Assembly: GCA_034670405.1 (NCBI GenBank)
Contig: JAXDDX010000015.1
Coordinates: 5,734,001-5,798,000, forward strand
Length of the DNA stretch: 64,000 bases
From: Hoplostethus atlanticus
Taxonomy: Eukaryota > Chordata > Actinopteri > Trachichthyiformes > Trachichthyidae
Reading direction: 5' to 3'
The notes under the pieces are model-generated. The model did no database searches, was not told the DNA's origin, and saw only the letters and a list, made by a program, of their open reading frames with translations. Position 1 is the stretch's first letter. Each line of letters begins with the position of its first letter. A program made the position numbers and the translations under genes. Positions 58,114 to 64,000 of this stretch are shown in pieces.

Positions 58114-59898
58114 ATGTCCTCCGCCTCGCAGCCTTCCTCTAGACGGCAATGGTGCTACCTCTGCGATCTGCCCAAGATGCCCTGGGCAATGCTGTGGGAG
58201 TTCAGCGAAGCCGTGTGCCGGGGCTGTGTGAACTACGACGGGGCGGACAGAATAGAGCTCCTCATTGAAACTGCCAGGCAGCTCAAGAGCACCCATGGGG
58301 TTTTAGACGGCAGGTCTCCCGGTCCACAGCAAAGCAAGCCCAGCTCGGGTGGCCCCATGGAAGGGGGGCGGCAGCACGGAGAACGCTTAGACAGGGGGAG
58401 AGGGGAGTATGGGGTCTCCTCTCGCCTCCCAAATGGTCTGCACAGAGCTGAAGATGTGGCCATATCAGAGGGGAGCCGACAGAGCCCAAATACTCGCCGG
58501 GCTATGGCTGGGGCAGTTCCTGCTCTACATGGGACCATACCCCATGCTTTGTTAACCCAGGGGTTAGTAGGGGCCCCTCATGGCCTTTTAGCCCCGTTGT
58601 CAGGCTCCAGGGCCGGGCCCCCTCCTATTGCTGTCTCAGCTGGCCCTATGATGGGTGATGCTGGCAGAAGACAGGCCGTGTCCCTGGGTGTGGGAGCCAG
58701 CACCTCTACTTTGGTGGGTCTGGATGCTGGACTCTGGAGAAATGGTGAAGTGATGGCTGAGCTGGCTGAGAGCGCCCGTAGCAGAGCAGAAGGCTGGCCG
58801 AACCGCCCCAAAGCAGTCCGGGATGTGCTCATGACCCTCAGTGGCTGTGTCCCATTTAACGTGCGTTTCAGAAAAGACCATAACCTGATGGGTCGCGTTC
58901 TAGCGTGCGATGCCAGCACAACCCCTGAATACGAGCTGAAGGCCTTTGTGGAGTACCCCAGCGGCTCTGGAATGGTCTTCTCAGGAATCCCAGACCTGGT
59001 CAGGCAGATGTTCCGCGACTCGGCCAAAGACGCAGGTAAAGCCGTGAACTCTGGGCTGCGCTACGTGGAATACGAGAAACGGCAAGGCACGGGGGACTGG
59101 CGTGGGCTCACTGAGCTGCTGAACGACGGTGTGCGTTTGTTTAAGGAGCCTCCCATCCCAGAGGTGCTACCGCAGCCATACCCAGATGCAGGGATGCCCA
59201 TGGCAGCCGCCGGTCGCCCTGTACCTCCAAAGAGCACGACGCGACGACGCAAGGCCTCCCCGGGGTCAGAGAACGGAGAGAGCGAAGGGAGACCCGATCA
59301 CCCAGCTAGAGAGCCCTGGCCCCGAGGTGCTTACCCAGGCATGGAGCCCCTCCCTGGCATGGCCGCTCCCCAGGAGGGCCCGCCTCGTTTACACAGCCAG
59401 CCCTCGCCCATCTCAGCGCTCATGGGAGTAGCCGACAGCCTGAGCTCCAGCCAGATGGCCAGAGATAGCCCCAACATGTCTCTGGCCCACTCCTCTTCAG
59501 CCGGGCGTCCCACCAGCGGCAGTCCCTCCACAGCCTCCGCCTCCGTCTCCCAGGCAGCCATGGGGCAGGGTTCGAGCGCGATGGGGCCGAGCAACGCCGG
59601 TGCCGGGGAGTCCGCGAGCAGCGCTCAGGGCACCCTGCTCTGCTGCACCCTCTGCCGAGAGCGTCTGGAGGACACTCATTTTGTTCAGTGTCCCTCTGTC
59701 CCGCACCACAAGTTCTGCTTCCCCTGTACCCGGGGCTCCATTCGCAGCCAGGGCCCAGGAGGGGAAGTGTACTGCCCCAGTGGAGAGCGCTGTCCCCTGG
59801 CTGGGTCCAATGTGCCTTGGGCCTTCATGCAGGGAGAAATCTCCACCATCCTGGCTGGAGACGGAGATGTGACGGTGAAGAAGGAGAATGACCCCTGA
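58114..59898 (+). CDS. irf2bp1: Interferon regulatory factor 2-binding protein 1
   Basis: Nuclear transcriptional co-repressor that binds IRF2, with a C-terminal RING-type domain. One uninterrupted coding exon of 594 codons; human IRF2BP1 is about 584 residues and also encoded by one exon. The N-terminal IRF-2BP zinc finger is intact: C14-x2-C17 and C35-x2-C38 within RRQWCYLCDLPKMPWAM and VCRGCVNYDGADRIELL. The middle has NRPKAVRDVLMTLSGCVPFNVRFRKDH, typical of IRF2BP1 rather than IRF2BP2 or IRF2BPL. The TTRRRKASPGSE segment (~residues 375-385) is a likely basic nuclear signal. The C-terminal RING-like region (~507-575) has LLCCTLCRERLEDTHFVQC, HHKFCFPC, YCPSGERCP and VPWAFMQGEI, and the protein ends in a KKEN acidic/basic tail. 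The start codon is followed at once by the conserved finger, so it is well placed. Confidence 0.97.
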   Translation: MSSASQPSSRRQWCYLCDLPKMPWAMLWEFSEAVCRGCVNYDGADRIELLIETARQLKSTHGVLDGRSPGPQQSKPSSGGPMEGGRQHGERLDRGRGEYGVSSRLPNGLHRAEDVAISEGSRQSPNTRRAMAGAVPALHGTIPHALLTQGLVGAPHGLLAPLSGSRAGPPPIAVSAGPMMGDAGRRQAVSLGVGASTSTLVGLDAGLWRNGEVMAELAESARSRAEGWPNRPKAVRDVLMTLSGCVPFNVRFRKDHNLMGRVLACDASTTPEYELKAFVEYPSGSGMVFSGIPDLVRQMFRDSAKDAGKAVNSGLRYVEYEKRQGTGDWRGLTELLNDGVRLFKEPPIPEVLPQPYPDAGMPMAAAGRPVPPKSTTRRRKASPGSENGESEGRPDHPAREPWPRGAYPGMEPLPGMAAPQEGPPRLHSQPSPISALMGVADSLSSSQMARDSPNMSLAHSSSAGRPTSGSPSTASASVSQAAMGQGSSAMGPSNAGAGESASSAQGTLLCCTLCRERLEDTHFVQCPSVPHHKFCFPCTRGSIRSQGPGGEVYCPSGERCPLAGSNVPWAFMQGEISTILAGDGDVTVKKENDP

Positions 59899-62530
59899 CC
59901 TCTCAGTCCTGTTGTGGTGAATGGTAAGATGGTGAGGAAACAAGCATTTTCCTGTGTTCACGGACTCACACCTTTCACTTACTAGTGGGTACAAGGGTTC
60001 TGGAAAGGGAAGACGTTTTGTGAAATGTGCCAATTGTCAGCTTTAATTTGAGGCCGTTTTTTTAGTTGTATCAGATTAACCATCAAAAAGTATTTGACTG
60101 ATTTAAAACTAGATTCAGCAAGGTACTATTTATTTTTTATTTTTTTATGTTCCCAAAAATTCCCAATGTGGAGTGGCTTCAAAACGTTCACAACCTACAA
60201 ACATCACCAGGTTCTTGATGCTATTATCAAGTTATTGTTCCATACTTTTTTCAGCGCATCTTTATAAAGATTCAGCTGATTGCTTGGCTTGAAATGATCA
60301 GTATAGCAGTATAGCACATGGTGGGGCAGTAAACCACACTCTTTAACAATCCATTTTTGAATCCTCATCCTATAGAACCTATAAAATGGCATGAAAGCTT
60401 TAAGGCAATTTCCCCCCCAAACTGAACAATCCAAAATATATTAGGGAGAACAAACAAATCTTTTCATTTCTATCTTGACACACAGCAGCAGGACCATGTG
60501 GCCATTTAAAGTTGGTTTGATATCTCGGACCCCATTGACAAGGTGGAATAAGAGAGCAGCTTTGAGTTTCAACAATTTTAAGGTGAACAGGTCACAAGGA
60601 TCAATAATGTGGTGACTCGCCCCCAAAAAAGGAAAAATAAGAGCAAAAGTCAATCGTGGCTTAAGTGCAATAAGGCACACAGCTGATTTTGAACCAGGCA
60701 GTCTCTTGTAGCCGGTACAACAGAACTGATGGCTCCTCATCCACATTATAGTAAAAAAACATTTAAGCCATGTACAAAACAAAAATTTTTATGTTCAGCA
60801 ACGTGCCTAGTCGTAAGGAACTGCAAGAGATATGGCACCAACTCAAAGCACACCCCCACTGTTCAACCTGTATAGCTCATGGCCATATTTCTTTATCAGC
60901 TTCCCATCATGACCGAAGCCCTGATTTCTGTTACATCGGGTCCAAAACAGCAAATCATCTACAGAATAAGCTATGTAAAATAAAACGGGTAGCCGGTGAT
61001 TTGTCATCCTTGCAACAGACAATGCTTGCATGGTTGGAGATCCAGGTGCCTGCAGGTCCTGAAAAAGTTAAAATGTCTTAAATGTATTATTAAACCAAAG
61101 GCCTTAAATGGTTTTGAACACATAAATATTAAATATAGCATTTTAAGTAATAGTAATACTGATAGATCTACAGTTGTTCTCATGTGAATGTTTGTTTTTT
61201 TTTTGCTCTTGTATTTAATTCCAAGTGCACACGGCTTACCCTGCACACGTCTGAGCACGTCCGATTACCATGCAGTAGTATTTGCACAGCAGCACATTGT
61301 TTTTTTGTCTTGGCTTCATACAAAGCACAAACGGCACAGTGACTGAAGTTGAAGTGGATTCATAAATAACCAAGATTACCCAAGAAATGTGTGTGTGATC
61401 ATTGCATAGTAGATCATTGCAACAGGACTTTGTAATGTCGTAGAAATAAAACGAGCCCAAAATTCTTACATTTCTGTCTTCTTTCTCCGCAGTGGATCAA
61501 ACAACACTTTGAAAGCACTTACCTAATTTCTCACCCAGCGGTTCACTTGGCGCCAGTTCATCGCGTGTGTGTGTGTGTGTGCGCCGCTGAGCTGCCACGA
61601 GAAACCAGAATAACCACAACCCCCCCCCCCCCCCTCCCCAAGAAGGACAGCTACAGAAACACCGTTTTCAAAACACACAAGAATCACTTCTGAAGAGAGG
61701 GGGACGCGACTTCTCTCTCGTCAGGGCTGGGCTCACTTCTAAAGTGGCGCCGGTACATTAAGACCGACTCCTGCAGAAACCCCCCCTCCCCTTTGTCCAA
61801 CGCAGCAGAGGCTTTTCACGAGGCCTTGTTTTAAAAGCCCAAGATTGAAAGCACAGGAGTGTTTAAAGAATGACAATCTGTTTGTTTTTTTTGTTTTTTT
61901 CCCATGTGTTTCTATTATGTAAGTTGCATACTGTGCTCTACAAACGAATGACACCGATATTGATAGTAGATGGTGTGACAGAATCGTGCAAATATTTGAA
62001 CTGAAAAACAAGTGAATGTCCAAAATATGGCAAAACCATTAGGTCCTTAACGCCAAGGTTTGAAAAATGTAATCACACATTATGTCTCCTAGGTATGCTC
62101 CTTTATTACATATATTGTATGTCAAAAATGTGAATTTACTTTCAATGGCTATGTAATTTCTATTTTTGATACAATACAAATTTATATGTATTTGTTTATA
62201 GTAAGTGATAAGAAGACCAAAGATGGCTTCACGCTCTATGTAATTTTATTGTATTGTAGCTGTGTATGCTGTATTCACTGATAACCTTGGCATCAGTCAC
62301 TAATTTCATCATCTATCACAAAAGTAAGCCTGTTTTTGTCTAATATTTACTTTTTGAATTCTATATATATATGGTAAGATACTTAGCACCACAATCTTCA
62401 ATGGTTAACCCACATACTCATGTGATCTTCGGAGGTCAACTGTATAATAAATTACAGAATAGTTATTGCTGTTTTATTTCGCTACCGATCTGAAAGCTTG
62501 TCTCACACACACACATTGGCATTTTTCCAC
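59899..62530. other. irf2bp1: irf2bp1 3' UTR and spacer to the convergent MICU gene
   Basis: Long AT-rich stretch. Possible irf2bp1 polyadenylation signals include AATAAA at 61445-61450 and later ones near 62446. Simple repeats: (GT)n at 61565-61580 and a 15-nt poly-C at about 61620-61634. No coding exon supported. Confidence 0.4.
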
Positions 62531-62533
62531 AAC

Positions 62534-62539
62534 TTTATT
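62534..62539 (-). terminator. Candidate polyadenylation signal of the MICU-family gene
   Basis: AATAAA on the minus strand, about 480 nt after the stop codon at 63018-63016. Other weaker candidates exist, so this is tentative. Confidence 0.35.
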
Positions 62540-63015
62540 TGATAAACGATTTGCTTCAAACGAAAAAAAAAATTGTATTAACCCAAGATGATTTGCAACA
62601 TGCAGATTCAGCATTACCCAGAAATCTCTGCCTCCTTACCACAGTTAACCAGTTTTGTAAACACACTGCACGTGACTTAACAAAATGTGTGTATAGTGCA
62701 AACTTGATCAGAAGTGTTGTGCTATTGTTGGTGTAAAATACACGACTTGAACACAAAGGTCAGCACACCAAGCAATGTTCCAATATTTTAGAAAATGTAA
62801 ACGAAAAACCCATCCCCAGTTTTTAGGATTACACTGCAGCACAATATACTAATCTCACACGTGTTTCCAACAGGCTTGTTCATCTGTAAACTTTCATGCA
62901 CAGAATGTGGCAGAAATACTTTGCTTGCATTATAAAAACACCAAACTGAGCAGCGGTACGACTGATTATCGGTCAGGCACCGGGGCTGCTGGCGGCCCAA
63001 AAACGTCACAGTGCC

Positions 63016-63872
63016 TCAGAAGGGGCATCCGGAGTCCCGCAGGGCCTCTTGAGCTCCCTTCAGCGTCTCTCGCTTCACACATTTCCAGTAGCCGGAGATG
63101 CCGCGCTGCGACTGCACCTGGGGGTAGGACGGCATCGCATTGATGTGTGTTTATTACATTCAACGGCACAGCAATTAGTTGTGAAGTGGAAATTCCAACC
63201 AGAGAGCGATCTAAAAAGGGGTCTACTGCTCAGAAAAAGTTACGGATTTCTGAGTAGATACTGTGTCCAAATATTTTGACATCCTCAAATGTATAAAAAT
63301 GTACTCAAAACTATCGATCTGATACGGGTGAAATCAAAATACACTGCAAACATATCCATGTCATCAAGTCATTATTGTATTAAGCCAGTATTGAGCCCTC
63401 AAATCTAATTCTAAACATACAGAACTGGATGAGATTTCAGATCCAAATCAACTTTTCTTGAACCAAGTCAAATTATGTTATGTGATTATTTCAAGACACT
63501 GTCATCAATTCTAGAAAAACTTGAAACAAGTCAAACTGCAGTGGAACCAAGTGAACTTATCTCACCACACTGGCAGATTTGTTCACTTGTTTCAATAAAA
63601 ATAGGATTTGAGGACTCAATATTAGAGGGTCATTTTTTTCTGAGTAGCAGACATTTTATCTACAATTCCAAAAGCACAATATCAGTGTCTTCCCAAGATG
63701 CATCGCCGCTTCACCTTCAGGCCCCGCAGAACTCGGTCTTCCATCACACCGACGAACTCCTTGTGGCTCAGGCAGTCGTCTCCATCCACATCAAAGATTT
63801 TAATTAGGGTGTCCAGCACATTCTCTGACAGATCGTGGCCCGTGGCGATCTTCACAGCTCGCTTGAACTGGG
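63016..63872 (-). CDS. MICU2/MICU3-family mitochondrial calcium uptake protein, C-terminal part
   Basis: Regulatory subunit of the mitochondrial calcium uniporter in the intermembrane space. The last two exons are visible on the minus strand: 63872-63715 and 63117-63016. The first enters in phase 1 after ATGCAG; the two join in phase 0 across an AAG/GTGAAG donor and a CCCCAG acceptor. The product reads QFKRAVKIATGHDLSENVL, then a canonical EF-hand loop DVDGDDCLSHKE (D1, D3, D5, E12), then RVLRGLKVQSQRGISGYWKC and a terminus ending GCPF. The EF-hand and the RGL-x-YWKCVK tail are those of MICU2/MICU3 rather than MICU1. I do not decide between MICU2 and MICU3. The rest of the gene lies beyond the window end. 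It converges on irf2bp1. Confidence 0.88.
63440..63640. repeat. Dispersed repeat in the MICU intron
   Basis: Runs of AAACAAGTCAAA, ACACTGGCAGATTTGTTCAC and TTGTTTCAATAAAAATAGGA follow the pattern of the block at 42985-43110 (CCCATTGGCAGAATTTTTTT, ACTTGTTTTAAGCAAAATAA). They are two decayed copies of one fish interspersed element. Confidence 0.45.
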
Positions 63873-64000
63873 CTGCATGGAGTAGAAAGAATAACACTTA
63901 TTCTGGGCGTATATATTTATATCGTGTTGGTGGGAAGACAATCCAAACGGTTTTCATCCGTTCTGGCCGAGATGAGGAATAGCAAGAGGAGCCTCACCCA

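Noticed and set aside
58233-60033. Several long frames opposite or out of frame with irf2bp1
   Set aside because: GC-rich coding sequence leaves few stops in other frames. The conserved zinc finger and RING are only in the plus-strand 58114-59898 frame.

Overview
This window is nuclear DNA from a teleost fish. The genes are intron-rich with canonical GT-AG boundaries. Their proteins match vertebrate families closely, and the spaces between them hold fish-type transposon debris (hAT, piggyBac-like, Tc1-like, tRNA-SINE and LINE tails). The gene content (muscle creatine kinase, NCCRP1, the Na+/Ca2+ exchanger NCX2, hnRNP L, IRF2BP1) resembles human 19q13. I assigned exons by eye, using splice sites, reading phase and remembered protein families; no database search was run.

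Layout. 1-2.6 kb, minus strand: the 5' half of muscle creatine kinase (ckm), cut by the window start, with a TATA promoter and a noncoding first exon. 2.6-9.9 kb: gene-poor, with a SINE, a Tc1-like fragment and a 21-bp minisatellite. 9.9-11.5 kb, minus: an unrecognised multi-exon gene whose penultimate exon encodes a BH3-like motif; it has one internal frame break and an ambiguous last exon. 12.9-16.2 kb, plus: nccrp1 (6 exons, 231 aa), with a degenerate minisatellite in intron 1. 16.5-35 kb: a long stretch with no coding exon I can support, holding several transposon remnants including a 1.8-kb hAT-like element with an 8-bp target duplication. 35.0-43.6 kb, plus: slc8a2 (12 coding exons, 921 aa). 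46.7-56.5 kb, plus: hnrnpl (13 coding exons, 517 aa), with an AT-AC (U12-type) intron and a candidate poison exon in its largest intron. 58.1-59.9 kb, plus: irf2bp1 in one coding exon (594 aa). 63.0-63.9 kb, minus: the last two exons of a MICU2/MICU3-family mitochondrial calcium-uptake gene, cut by the window end.

The genes do not form one pathway. Three touch calcium or muscle energetics (ckm, slc8a2, the MICU gene) and two are nuclear regulators (hnrnpl, irf2bp1). They are neighbours because of conserved vertebrate synteny. The best leads are the AT-AC intron and candidate autoregulatory exon of hnrnpl, the unrecognised BH3-like gene, and the splitting of the slc8a2 N-terminal coding region by five phase-0 introns.
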